DNA of 64,000 nucleotides. Origin: Nocardioides jishulii (GTDB taxonomy: Bacteria; Actinomycetota; Actinomycetes; Propionibacteriales; Nocardioidaceae). Within the stretch, counting starts at the first letter, position 1. Every line of letters starts with the position of its first letter. Both the position numbers and the translations under genes were made by a program. Below the pieces are notes generated by a model that was not told the origin of the DNA, made no database searches, and saw only the letters and a list, made by a program, of their open reading frames with translations. Below, piece after piece: positions 35,493 through 44,170 of this stretch. The stretch covers positions 1,550,001-1,614,000 of the forward strand of contig NZ_CP040748.1 of NCBI RefSeq assembly GCF_006007965.1, written 5' to 3'.

Positions 35493-37649
35493 TCAGTCGT
35501 GGGCGAAGGTGATGTTCGGCAGCACCTTCTTGAGCCACGCCGGGGTGTACCAGGCGGCGTCGCCGGTGAGGCGCAGCATCACCGGCAGCAGGACCAGGCG
35601 GACCAGGAACGCGTCGAGGAGCACGGCGACGCCGAGGACGACACCCATCTCCTTGGGCGGGATCGGGCCCGAGAGCGCGAAGGTGAAGAACACCGCCACC
35701 ATCACCGCGCCAGCAGCGAAGATGACCCGGCCGGAGTGGGCCAACGAGCCGACCATGGCCTCCTTGGCGTCGCCGGAGCGCTCGTAGTGCTCCTTCGCGG
35801 AAGCGAGGAGGAAGACCGTGTAATCCATCGCGATCGCGAAGATCATCGCGAAGAAGAACACCGGTGCCCAGGCGTCGAGGAAGCCCTGCGACTCGAAGCC
35901 GAGGAAGTCGGCGCCGAACCCCTCCTGGAAGATCAGGCGGGCCACGCCGAAGGCGGCAGCCGTCGACAACAGGCTGGCCAGGGTGCCCAGCAAGGAGATC
36001 AGTGGCGCCTGGAGAGGCACCAGCAGCAGGAGGAAACCGAGCGCCAGGACCACACCGATCACCAGGGGCGTCGACTCGTCGAGCTGGCTCTTGAGGTCGA
36101 GGTTCTCCACCGGAGCGCCACCCACCAGCGCCGAGGAGGGCAGGTCGGCACGGAGCTGGTCGACGATCGCGTCCAGCTCCGGGTCCGAGGGGTCGACGGT
36201 GGGCACGGCCTGGATCAGGGCGAGTCCCGAGTCGTCGGCCGCGGGCATGGCGGGCATGACGTTGGCGATGCCCGGCTGCCCGGCCAGGACCCGGGCAGCG
36301 ACGGGGGCCTCGTCAGTGTCGACGACGATCTGCAGGGTGCCGGGGGCACCCTCGCCGAAGGCGTCCTGGACCAGGTCGTAACCGACCCGTGCCGAGGCGT
36401 CCTCGGGCAGGACCTTGATCGACGGCATGGCGGTCTTGAGGCCCAGGATCGGGGCCGCGAGAGCCAGCAGGATGATCAGCGAGGCGAGTCCCCAGACCGC
36501 GGGACGCTTCCACAGACGCTCACCCCAGGCGGCGAACCTCGGCGAGCGGTGCTCCGCCGTGCGCGCCCACGGGAGGGCGAGCTTGTTGATCCGGTCGTCG
36601 AGCTTGAAGAGCACCAACGGCAGCAGGGTCAGGGTGGCGGCGAGCACGAAGACGACCGCGATCATGATGCCGCCGGCCATGGACCGGAAGGAGGGGGACG
36701 GGACCAGCATGACGGCCGACAGCGAGATGAGAACCGTCATCCCCGAGAGCAGGACCGCCTTTCCAGCGGTGTCCATGGTCTGGGCCACGGCCCACTGTCG
36801 ATCGTCGCGCTGGAGTGCTGGGTCGGCGGACCGGCGCGCAGCCCGGGCAGCGCGGTAGCGCACGACGAGGAAGAGTGCGTAGTCGATGCCCAGCGCGAGC
36901 GCGAACATCATCGCGAAGTTCATTGCCCAGATCGAGACCGGGATGAGTTCGTTGATCAGCACCAAGGAGCCTGCAGAGGCAACCAGGCCGGCCAGGGTCA
37001 GGATCAGCGGCAGTCCGGCGGCGACCAGCGCGCCGAACGCGAGCACCAGGATCGCCAGGGTCACCGGCCATGACATGAACTCAGACTTCAGCATCGCCTC
37101 GAGGTTGGCCTCGTTGAAGTCGCTCCACAGCAGGGAGGACCCGGTCGGGTTCACCTGGACGTCGTCCGTGGAGAGCGCCTCGAGGTCAGCCTTGATGTCC
37201 GTGGCGACCTTCACCATCTCGTTGGTGTCGACGCCCGCGCCGGCGAGCACGATCGCGGTCGAGCCGTCTGCAGAGAGCGTGGCGCCCGGCAACGGGGCGA
37301 CCACGTCGGCGATGCGCGGCTCGGCCTCGAGCTTCGACGTGACGGCGGCGAGGACCTGGCGGCCCTGACCCTCGGTCACGGGACCGTCCGTGGAGTGCAC
37401 GACGACCTGGATGGCGGAGGACGCGTTGCCCCCGAAGTGCTCACGCGCGAGCTCTCGGGCTGCCACGGACTCCGATCCGTCGGCCTGCCAGCCGGCGCCG
37501 GACAGGTTCTTCTCCACCTGCGGGGCGAAGATGCCGAGGCCGATCACGGCGACCAACCAGGAGATGGTCACGAGCTTGGCGTGGTCGGTGACCCAGATGC
37601 CGAGGCGACCCAGCGGGCCGGGCCAGCGGCCGGGAGGGGTGGTGTTCAT
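35493..37649 (-). CDS. MMPL-family RND transporter
   Basis: 718 residues. First helix LVTISWLVAVIGLGIF (about 25-40), soluble loop to about 175, then membrane clusters (WPVTLAILVLAFGALVAAGL …), with ALGIDYALFLVVRYRAARAA (~265) and a second half with IAMDYTVFLLASAKEHYERS (~604). ATG 37649 has GGAAG 11 bp upstream; an upstream in-frame ATG at 37763 would start inside the operator palindromes. It leads the operon with the Cys-rich and DUF2892 genes. The substrate is unknown; the operator suggests the operon responds to metal or sulfur stress. Confidence 0.9.
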   Translation of the reverse strand: MNTTPPGRWPGPLGRLGIWVTDHAKLVTISWLVAVIGLGIFAPQVEKNLSGAGWQADGSESVAARELAREHFGGNASSAIQVVVHSTDGPVTEGQGRQVLAAVTSKLEAEPRIADVVAPLPGATLSADGSTAIVLAGAGVDTNEMVKVATDIKADLEALSTDDVQVNPTGSSLLWSDFNEANLEAMLKSEFMSWPVTLAILVLAFGALVAAGLPLILTLAGLVASAGSLVLINELIPVSIWAMNFAMMFALALGIDYALFLVVRYRAARAARRSADPALQRDDRQWAVAQTMDTAGKAVLLSGMTVLISLSAVMLVPSPSFRSMAGGIMIAVVFVLAATLTLLPLVLFKLDDRINKLALPWARTAEHRSPRFAAWGERLWKRPAVWGLASLIILLALAAPILGLKTAMPSIKVLPEDASARVGYDLVQDAFGEGAPGTLQIVVDTDEAPVAARVLAGQPGIANVMPAMPAADDSGLALIQAVPTVDPSDPELDAIVDQLRADLPSSALVGGAPVENLDLKSQLDESTPLVIGVVLALGFLLLLVPLQAPLISLLGTLASLLSTAAAFGVARLIFQEGFGADFLGFESQGFLDAWAPVFFFAMIFAIAMDYTVFLLASAKEHYERSGDAKEAMVGSLAHSGRVIFAAGAVMVAVFFTFALSGPIPPKEMGVVLGVAVLLDAFLVRLVLLPVMLRLTGDAAWYTPAWLKKVLPNITFAHD

Positions 37650-37727
37650 GGGGGTGTGGCTTCCGTTCTGTGAACAGCGGGCGACTGTGAGTTCCGTGGG
37701 GGATCCCGTCCCCGAGGAGGGCGCTCG

Positions 37728-37777
37728 TATCCCCCCGGGGGGATATCTCTTCGAAAGTAGCATAACCCCCCGGGGGG
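37728..37777. promoter_or_regulatory. Paired CsoR/CstR-like G/C palindromes
   Basis: TATCCCCCCGGGGGGATA (37728-37745) is a perfect 18-bp palindrome, and CCCCCCGGGGGG recurs at 37766-37777, centres 35 bp apart. CsoR-family repressors (copper CsoR, persulfide CstR) bind operators of this build. On the minus strand TATGCT lies between the two sites as a possible -10 for the MMPL operon. No csoR gene is in the window. Confidence 0.7.
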
Positions 37778-37943
37778 ATCAGATTCGGCCATGTGTCCGG
37801 GCTGGATGGACACGGCCCGACGGGGTACCGACATGGCGACCGGACGCCGACGGAGGGGAGACGGGGATGAGGGGTCCAGGGGAGGGCGGCGCCCAGCGAG
37901 TACGCCGCGGAGACCGTGACGCGAACACGTACGGGCGCGGACG

Positions 37944-38288
37944 ATGACGCGCCTCGCTGCCTCCTCGGTGGCCCGCGCCCACGGCGCCTTCAACGTCGTG
38001 AGTGGGGTGTGGCCGCTGCTGGGCATCCGTAGCTTCGAGGCTGTGTACGGCCCCAAGACGGATCGCTGGTTGGTGTACACCGTCGCTGGACTCCTGACGA
38101 CGGTCGGCGTCGCCCAGATCGAGGGGCGTGGCGGTGAGCAGGCCCACCTGCTCGGCGTGGGAACGGCGACGACGCTGCTGGCGATCGACCTCGTGTACGT
38201 GCCCCGCGGCCGGATCCGTTGGACCTACCTGCTGGACGCCGCGTGCGAGGTCGGCTGGCTCGCGGCCTGGGTGAGCGCCAGCGAGTGA
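37944..38288 (+). CDS. Hypothetical membrane protein
   Basis: 114 residues. Four hydrophobic segments can be seen: AFNVVSGVWPLLGIRSFEAV, WLVYTVAGLLTTVGVAQI, AHLLGVGTATTLLAIDLVYV and WTYLLDAACEVGWLAAWV. It is divergent from the MMPL operon and shares its upstream region with the palindromes, so it may be controlled with it. No family recognised. A similar small protein is common in actinobacteria. Confidence 0.6.
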   Translation: MTRLAASSVARAHGAFNVVSGVWPLLGIRSFEAVYGPKTDRWLVYTVAGLLTTVGVAQIEGRGGEQAHLLGVGTATTLLAIDLVYVPRGRIRWTYLLDAACEVGWLAAWVSASE

Positions 38289-38391
38289 GCTGAGCCCGGG
38301 AGGCCGCGACAGCTCTTGGCGACTGGCGCTCACGCGGGTGAGGTCGCTGCGGGGCCGTCTGCACGAGCACGAAAGGGGTACATCGGACGCC

Positions 38392-39471
38392 ATGGAGATC
38401 CTCTCAGTCGTCGGCGCCCTTCCTCCGCACCGTCACCAGCAGGGCGACATCACCGATGCGCTCGTCGACGTGGTGACGGGCGGGTCTCTGGACGAGCGGA
38501 AGATGCGCGCCCTGCACGCCAACGCGGGGGTGGAGGAGAGGCACCTGGTCCTGCCGCTTGAGGACTACGCGGGGCTGGCCTCGTTCGACCAGGCCAACGA
38601 CCTCTTCCTCGAGCACGCGGTGACGCTCGGCGCCCGCGCGCTCGAGGACGCACTCAAGGCGGCCGACCTGGTGCCGAGCGACGTCGACATGATCGTCTCG
38701 GCCACCGTCACAGGGCTCGCAGTTCCTTCCTTGGAGGCCAGGATCGCCGCGGTGGTCGGACTGCGGCCCGACGTGAAGCGGGTGCCTCTGGTCGGCCTTG
38801 GGTGCGTCGCCGGCGCCGCGGGAACAGCCCGCCTCCACGACTACCTGGTCGGCCACCCCGACGACGTCGCCGTCCTGGTCGCCGTCGAGCTCTGTTCCCT
38901 CACGGTGCAGCGTGACGACGTCTCGACCGCCAACCTCGTCGCCAGCGGCCTCTTCGGTGACGGTGCCGCTGCGCTGGTGGGCGCTGGGGCCTCGCGCGCC
39001 GGCACCCCTCGCGCGGGCGCCCTCCGCGTCCTCGACAGCCGGAGTCGTCTCTACCCCGGGTCCGAGCGGACGATGGGTTTCGACGTGGGGAGCACCGGCC
39101 TGCGGATCGTCCTGGACGCCCAGGTGCCCGCCATCGTGGGGCAGTACATCCGCGACGACGTGGACACGTTCCTGGCCGGCCACGGACTCACCCGTGCGGA
39201 CATCAGCTTCTGGATCTGCCACCCGGGTGGACCCAAGGTGATCGACGCTCTGCGTCAGGCCCTCGACCTGACCGAGCACGAGGTCGCGCTGACCCGGGAC
39301 TCGCTGCGCCGGATCGGCAACCTCTCGTCGGCCTCCGTGCTGCACGTCTTCGCCGACACCCTGAGGGAGCGCCCCCCGGGGCCCGGCTCCTTCGGCATGC
39401 TGATGGCCATGGGCCCGGGCTTCTGCTCCGAGCTGGTGCTGCTCCGTGCGCCCGAAGGCGCCCGACCATGA
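38392..39471 (+). CDS. Type III polyketide synthase
   Basis: 359 residues. Chalcone-synthase fold: catalytic Cys in LVGLGCVAGAAGTARLHDY (about 140), His in FWICHPGGPKVIDALRQ (about 277), Asn in RRIGNLSSASVLHVF (about 310), and GPGFCSELVLL at the end. It condenses malonyl-CoA onto a starter acyl-CoA; alkylresorcinol or alkylpyrone products are typical for actinobacterial members. ATG 38392 with AAAGGGG upstream is chosen over an earlier in-frame GTG. The stop overlaps the methyltransferase start, opening a five-gene coupled operon. Confidence 0.92.
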   Translation: MEILSVVGALPPHRHQQGDITDALVDVVTGGSLDERKMRALHANAGVEERHLVLPLEDYAGLASFDQANDLFLEHAVTLGARALEDALKAADLVPSDVDMIVSATVTGLAVPSLEARIAAVVGLRPDVKRVPLVGLGCVAGAAGTARLHDYLVGHPDDVAVLVAVELCSLTVQRDDVSTANLVASGLFGDGAAALVGAGASRAGTPRAGALRVLDSRSRLYPGSERTMGFDVGSTGLRIVLDAQVPAIVGQYIRDDVDTFLAGHGLTRADISFWICHPGGPKVIDALRQALDLTEHEVALTRDSLRRIGNLSSASVLHVFADTLRERPPGPGSFGMLMAMGPGFCSELVLLRAPEGARP

Positions 39472-40019
39472 CGACGCTGACCGCGTTCGTGGTCGTCGTG
39501 GCGCTGGTCGGAGTGGAGCGGATCGCCGAGATGGTGGTCTCCACCCGCAACGCCGCGTGGAGCTTCTCGCGCGGCGGCGTCGAGAGCGGTCGGGGCCACT
39601 ATCCGGTGATGGTGGTCCTGCACACCGGGTTCCTCGTGGCGATGCTGGTCGAGGCCTTCGTGGTCCGCCCGCACGTGCCCGCTGCCCTGGCCTGGTCGAT
39701 GCTGGCACTCGTGGTCGCCGCCCAGGCGCTGCGCTGGTGGTGCATCGCCACCTTGGGCCGGCGCTGGAACACCCGCGTGATCGTGGTGCCCGGCCTGGCG
39801 CCGGTGCGCTCAGGGCCCTACCGCTGGTTCTCGCACCCCAACTACGTGGCGGTCGTGGTCGAAGGGCTGGCCCTGCCGCTGGTCCACGGTGCGTGGATCA
39901 CCGCCCTCGTCTTCACCCTCGCCAACGCGGCCCTGCTCACGGTGCGGATCCGGGCGGAGGAGCAGGCACTGGCCACGTTGCCGACTCCGGGCGCCGAGGG
40001 GGACCGGGTCGATGCGTGA
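39468..40019 (+). CDS. Isoprenylcysteine carboxyl methyltransferase-like membrane protein
   Basis: 183 residues, four or five membrane segments. ICMT signature near the C terminus: PVRSGPYRWFSHPNYVAVVV (about 113-132), then EGLALPLVHGAWITALVF. In Streptomyces griseus an ICMT-like protein (SrsB) O-methylates alkylresorcinols made by the neighbouring type III PKS SrsA; the same order here suggests that role. It overlaps the PKS stop (ATGA) and the next ATG. Confidence 0.85.
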   Translation: MTTLTAFVVVVALVGVERIAEMVVSTRNAAWSFSRGGVESGRGHYPVMVVLHTGFLVAMLVEAFVVRPHVPAALAWSMLALVVAAQALRWWCIATLGRRWNTRVIVVPGLAPVRSGPYRWFSHPNYVAVVVEGLALPLVHGAWITALVFTLANAALLTVRIRAEEQALATLPTPGAEGDRVDA

Positions 40020-41061
40020 CCTGATCGTCGCCGGCGGGGGGCCGGTCGGTCTGTTCACCGCCCTGTACGCCGCTCGCTCCGGACTCGACGTGGTCGTGCA
40101 CGAGCCCCGAACCGGGGTGGTGGACAAGGCCTGCGGGGAGGGACTGATGCCCGGAGCAGTGGCGCGCCTGGGGGACCTGGGCGTGCAGGTGCCCGGAGTG
40201 CCGCTGGCGGGGATCCGTTACCTCGACGGGAGCGGACACGTCGCCGAGGCGCCCTTCCGGCACGGCCCAGGGCTTGGCGCTCGGCGTACGCGGCTCCACG
40301 CTGCCCTGCTGGAACGGGTCGCGGAGGCCGGGGTGGAGGTGCAGCCGACACGCGTCCGTCAGCTGGTCGACCGTGACGACCACCTGCTCGTGGACGGGAC
40401 CCCGACCCGCTTCCTCGTGGCTGCCGACGGGTTGCACTCGCCGGTGCGCCGCATGGTGGGCCTCGACGCAGCGGCCCGTCGCCGCCCCGGGCCGCGCCGC
40501 GCCGCACGGCGACGCCACGGGCTGCGGCGTCACTTCCTGGTCGCTCCGTGGACGGCGTTCGTCGAGGTGCACTGGTCGCGTCGGGCAGAGGCTTACGTGA
40601 CCCCGGTGGGTCCCGACGAGGTCGGCGTGGCCGTGCTGAGTGCCGAGCGGGCGCACTTCGACGAGCATCTTGCCCAGTTTCCCGCGCTTCTCACCCGACT
40701 GGAGGGCAGCCCCCGCAGCGTCGTACGCGGCGCCGGGCCGCTGCGTCAGGACGTCGTGGGGCGTGTGCGGGGCCGGGTGCTGCTGGTGGGCGACGCCGCC
40801 GGCTACGTCGATGCCCTCACCGGGGAGGGCATCGCCCTCGGCGCGGGCCAGGCCGAGGCGGCGGTCCGCGCCATCGTGGCGGGTGACCCCGAGGCGTACG
40901 AGGGCAGCGCCCGTCGTCTGGGGCGTCGGCACGACCTGCTCACCCGGGGGCTGCTCCTGGGGACCCGCAGCGACGTGGCACGCCGGATGGTGGTCCCCGC
41001 GGCCCAGAGGCTGCCGGGCGTCTTCAGCGCCGCGGTGGACCAGCTCGCGAGGCCGGTGTGA
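40012..41061 (+). CDS. FAD-dependent monooxygenase (SrsC-like)
   Basis: 349 residues. FAD-binding GGGPVGLFTALYAARSG (8-24), then the second FAD motif LLVGDAAGYVDALTGEGIAL (about 258). In the Srs pathway the third enzyme hydroxylates the resorcinol ring. An unusual Arg-rich stretch, ARRRPGPRRAARRRHGLRRH (about 158-177), sits where relatives have a short loop. It may be a small GC-repeat insertion or a compensated frameshift. ATG at 40012 overlaps the methyltransferase stop; the stop overlaps ubiA. Confidence 0.82.
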   Translation: MRDLIVAGGGPVGLFTALYAARSGLDVVVHEPRTGVVDKACGEGLMPGAVARLGDLGVQVPGVPLAGIRYLDGSGHVAEAPFRHGPGLGARRTRLHAALLERVAEAGVEVQPTRVRQLVDRDDHLLVDGTPTRFLVAADGLHSPVRRMVGLDAAARRRPGPRRAARRRHGLRRHFLVAPWTAFVEVHWSRRAEAYVTPVGPDEVGVAVLSAERAHFDEHLAQFPALLTRLEGSPRSVVRGAGPLRQDVVGRVRGRVLLVGDAAGYVDALTGEGIALGAGQAEAAVRAIVAGDPEAYEGSARRLGRRHDLLTRGLLLGTRSDVARRMVVPAAQRLPGVFSAAVDQLARPV

Positions 41062-41855
41062 GCGCCCTCGCGCTCGTCCGGGCCTCGCACCCCGGCCCGG
41101 TGGTGGCGGTGACCGCCCTCGCGCTCGCGCTCGCGGTGTCCGAAGGCCTCGGCCCCGTCCGGGTCGTGCTCGTGGGCGCAGCTGTGTTCTTCGGGCAGCT
41201 CACGGTGGGCTGGTCCAACGACCTCGTCGACCGGGCCCGTGACTCCGTCGTCGGTCGGACCGACAAGCCGCTGGCCACCGGCGAGCTGGACGTGCGCCTG
41301 ACCCGTCTCGCCTGCGGGGCGGCCGTGGTGGCGACGGTGGTGCTCTCCCTGGCCTGCGGGTGGATGGCCGGACTCGTGCACCTCGGCTGCGTCGCCGTCG
41401 CGTGGGCCTACAACCTCGGCCTGAAGTCGACCGTGCTGTCGTGGCTGCCCTACGCCGCGGCGTTCGGCGGCCTCACGGTCTTCGTCGCCCTGGCTGGTCA
41501 GCCCCCCGCCCTCCCTGCCGCCTGGGTGCCGCTCGCGGCGGCGATGCTCGGTGTTGGTGCCCACCTGGTGAACGCCCTGCCGGACCTGGCCGACGACGCC
41601 GCCACCGGGGTGCGGGGACTGCCCCACCGGCTCGGCGCAGGAGGAGCCACCGTCGCCGCCGCCGTGGTGCTGGTCGCTGGATCCGTGGTCGCGGCCACCG
41701 GGACCTCCTCAGCACCGCGGACGCTCGTGCTGGCGGGACTCGTCGTCGTGGTGGCCCTGGGGGTGGTGGCGGTGCTGGCGCGGGGTCGGACCCCGTTCCG
41801 GGCCGCGGTGGCGATCGCCCTGGTGGATGCGGTGCTCGTGGTGGCGGCGCGGTGA
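41058..41855 (+). CDS. UbiA-family prenyltransferase-like protein
   Basis: 265 residues, about eight membrane helices. First Asp-rich motif SNDLVDRARDSVVGRTDKPL (about 54-73), second NALPDLADDAATGVRGLPHR (about 174). This is the UbiA aromatic prenyltransferase build. GTG start overlaps the FAD gene. In this operon it could attach an isoprenoid to the polyketide ring, or belong to a separate quinone/glycerolipid step; substrate is not shown. Confidence 0.85.
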   Translation: MSALALVRASHPGPVVAVTALALALAVSEGLGPVRVVLVGAAVFFGQLTVGWSNDLVDRARDSVVGRTDKPLATGELDVRLTRLACGAAVVATVVLSLACGWMAGLVHLGCVAVAWAYNLGLKSTVLSWLPYAAAFGGLTVFVALAGQPPALPAAWVPLAAAMLGVGAHLVNALPDLADDAATGVRGLPHRLGAGGATVAAAVVLVAGSVVAATGTSSAPRTLVLAGLVVVVALGVVAVLARGRTPFRAAVAIALVDAVLVVAAR

Positions 41856-43045
41856 GCGGCGTGCAGGGCAGGGCGGACTGGGACCTCGTCGTCGTCGGCG
41901 CCGGGCCGGCCGGCGCGACGGCGGCCCTTGCTGCACTGCAGCACTCGCCGCACCTGCGGGTGGCACTCCTGGACAGGGAGGCATTTCCCCGTGACAAGTG
42001 CTGCGGCGACGGGATAGCGCCCCACGTGCTCGACGTCCTCGCTCCGTTGGGGGCGGCAGACGTGGTGACTGGCTGGCACCCCGTGGAACGTCTCGACCTG
42101 GCCCACGGGCAGGAGGTGGTGCAGGGACGCATGCGCCGGCCGGTCCACGTGGTCCCCCGTACGGTCTTCGACGCGCGCCTCGTGGAACGGGCGACGGCGG
42201 CCGGCGCCACCCTGTTGCGGCACCGGGTGCGCGCGGTGGCGTCGACGCCGGCCGCGACGGTGCTGGACGGGCTGCTCAGCGCCACGGTCGTCATCGGCGC
42301 CGATGGAGCGCACTCGGTGGTGCGTCAGGCGTTGGTGCGCGCGGGTGGCCGAGTCTCCCCGAAGGGCGCGCGACCCCGGGCGGTGGCACTTCGCGGCTAC
42401 GCGCCGGTCTCCGGGCGATTGGCGGGACGACAGCTGATCCGGTTCGGCGACCGGGTCCAGCCCGCGTACGCGTGGTCGTTCGACCGCGGTGACGGGCTCG
42501 CGAACGTCGGCTACGGCGAGCTCGCCACCGACGGTGCGCCGCTCACCCGGCAGCTGATGCTCGGCGAGCTCGAACGACTGGTGCCGGGCGTGGTCGAGAC
42601 CGGCACGGACTGGCGCGCGCACCACCTCCCCCTCTCGTCCTGGCGGTCGGGCCGTGAACAACCCGACGGTCCCGTGCTGCTCACCGGGGACGCGGCAGGT
42701 CTGGTCAATCCGATGACCGGTGAGGGCATCTACTACGCCGTGGCCACGGGTGCGCTCGCCGGCCGGGTGGCCGCGCAGGCACTGGCCCGCGAGGAGCCGG
42801 CCGAGGCCGGTTCGCAGCTCCGCTTCGCGGTCGGACGCCTGTTGGGGCGGCACCTGCGACACACCTGGGCTGCCGGCCGCCTCGCGCGGATGGCGCCCGT
42901 CATCGACGCCGGGATCCGTTCTGCGACCCACGACCCACGGGTCTTCGACCAGCTGGTCGAGCTCGGCCTGGGGGACGGGCGGATCACGCGCCGTCTTGCA
43001 GGCGGGTTGGCCCGCGAGCTGGGAGGCGCTCGAGGGCGTAGGTGA
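41852..43045 (+). CDS. Geranylgeranyl reductase-family FAD oxidoreductase
   Basis: 397 residues. FAD motif DLVVVGAGPAGATAALAALQ (10-29), then CCGDGIAPHVLDVL (CGxG as in geranylgeranyl reductases, ~50), and LLTGDAAGLVNPMTGEGIYY (~276). Such enzymes saturate prenyl chains. GTG 41852 overlaps ubiA. Together with UbiA it suggests a prenylated, then reduced, product. An upstream open frame from 41360 lies inside ubiA and is a shadow. Confidence 0.87.
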   Translation: MSGVQGRADWDLVVVGAGPAGATAALAALQHSPHLRVALLDREAFPRDKCCGDGIAPHVLDVLAPLGAADVVTGWHPVERLDLAHGQEVVQGRMRRPVHVVPRTVFDARLVERATAAGATLLRHRVRAVASTPAATVLDGLLSATVVIGADGAHSVVRQALVRAGGRVSPKGARPRAVALRGYAPVSGRLAGRQLIRFGDRVQPAYAWSFDRGDGLANVGYGELATDGAPLTRQLMLGELERLVPGVVETGTDWRAHHLPLSSWRSGREQPDGPVLLTGDAAGLVNPMTGEGIYYAVATGALAGRVAAQALAREEPAEAGSQLRFAVGRLLGRHLRHTWAAGRLARMAPVIDAGIRSATHDPRVFDQLVELGLGDGRITRRLAGGLARELGGARGRR

Positions 43046-43093
43046 AGAGGTGGCCCTGCGCGTAGTGTGTGAAATCACCCTCGGGAGGTGTAG

Positions 43094-44170
43094 ATGGAAG
43101 ACGACCGCTTCCGTGCGCTGGTGCTCGAGGACGACGCCGACGCCGCTCGCTTCATGCGCATCACGCTGGAGAGGTACGGCGGCATGGAGGTGGACGTCGC
43201 CAGCACGTCGGCCGAGGCGCTGGAGGCGTTGCGGGCGAAGACGTACGACGTGTTGGTCAGCGACATCGCGCTCCCTGACCGTTCCGGGCTGGAGACGTTG
43301 CCGGAGGTGCACGCCCTCGATCCTGACCTGACCGTCATGATCGTCACGGCCTACCCGACCTACAGCCACGCAGTCCAGGCGTTGCGCGAGGCAGCTGACG
43401 AGTTCTTGGCGAAGCCGGTGGCAGCCGAAGAGGTGGTCGAGCGCGCCACGGAGCTCGCCCGGGTCACCCGCTCGCGCCGCGAGGCGCACCACCAACGGGT
43501 GCTGGCCGTGGGGGCCCATCCCGACGACGTCGAGATCGGCGTGGGTGCCACGCTCGCCGCCCATGCGGCGGCGGGTGACAAGATCACGATTCTCACCATG
43601 TCGCAGGGGGCGGTCGGCGGTGACACGGCCGCCCGGCACGCAGAGGCTACGGCGGCTGCCGCGGTGGTGGGCGCGGAGCTGGTGCACCTCGACTTCCCCG
43701 ACACCCGGATGGACGTCGCTCCCGGCCTGATCACGGCGATCGAGGAGGTGGTGGCCCGGGTCGAGCCTGATCGGGTCTACATGCACGGGATCCACGACCG
43801 GCACCAGGACCACCGTGCCGTCCACTCGGCGGTCGAAGTCGCGGCCCGGGGAGTGCCCAGTGTGTGGTGCTTCCAGAGTCCGTCCTCGACGGTCAGCTTC
43901 ATGCCCAACAGGTTCGTGGACGTCGACGGCTTCGTGGAGACCAAGCTGCGCATGCTGGCGGCGTACGCCTCCCAGTCCCACCGCGAGTACATGCAGCCCG
44001 ACGTCGTGCGCGCCGCGGCTCGGTACTGGAGCCGCTTCAGCCCAGCCGAGGAGGTCGAGCCGTTGGAGACGCTGCGGGCCACCGAGCTGATGGTGGACAC
44101 GTCCGCGGTGAGGCTGGGCCTCGCGGTGGAGGGTCAGGAGGCGCACGGCCGGGCCGGGGCGCTGGCGTGA
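43094..44170 (+). CDS. Response-regulator receiver fused to PIG-L/LmbE deacetylase
   Basis: 358 residues. Residues 1-125 are a CheY-like receiver: acidic EDDAD (11-15), phospho-acceptor Asp in VLVSDIALPDRSG (about 57), Thr in MIVTAYPTY, Lys in FLAKPVAAEE (about 106). Residues 135-345 are a PIG-L domain: zinc motif AVGAHPDDVEIGVGATLAAH (~138) and HGIHDRHQDHRAVHSAVEVA (~230). PIG-L enzymes remove acetyl groups from GlcNAc-type sugars. A phosphorylation-controlled deacetylase is therefore likely. GGGAGGTG lies 3 bp before the ATG. The stop overlaps the kinase ATG, so the pair forms a two-component system. Confidence 0.9.
   Translation: MEDDRFRALVLEDDADAARFMRITLERYGGMEVDVASTSAEALEALRAKTYDVLVSDIALPDRSGLETLPEVHALDPDLTVMIVTAYPTYSHAVQALREAADEFLAKPVAAEEVVERATELARVTRSRREAHHQRVLAVGAHPDDVEIGVGATLAAHAAAGDKITILTMSQGAVGGDTAARHAEATAAAAVVGAELVHLDFPDTRMDVAPGLITAIEEVVARVEPDRVYMHGIHDRHQDHRAVHSAVEVAARGVPSVWCFQSPSSTVSFMPNRFVDVDGFVETKLRMLAAYASQSHREYMQPDVVRAAARYWSRFSPAEEVEPLETLRATELMVDTSAVRLGLAVEGQEAHGRAGALA

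Noticed and set aside
35322..37073. 583-codon plus-strand frame opposite the second MMPL gene
   Set aside because: Its translation is His/Glu/Arg-rich low complexity, typical of the antisense of a GC-rich gene; the minus-strand MMPL protein is unmistakable.
37650..37763. Longer N terminus for the second MMPL protein
   Set aside because: It would translate through the operator palindromes, and the ATG at 37649 matches the family start.
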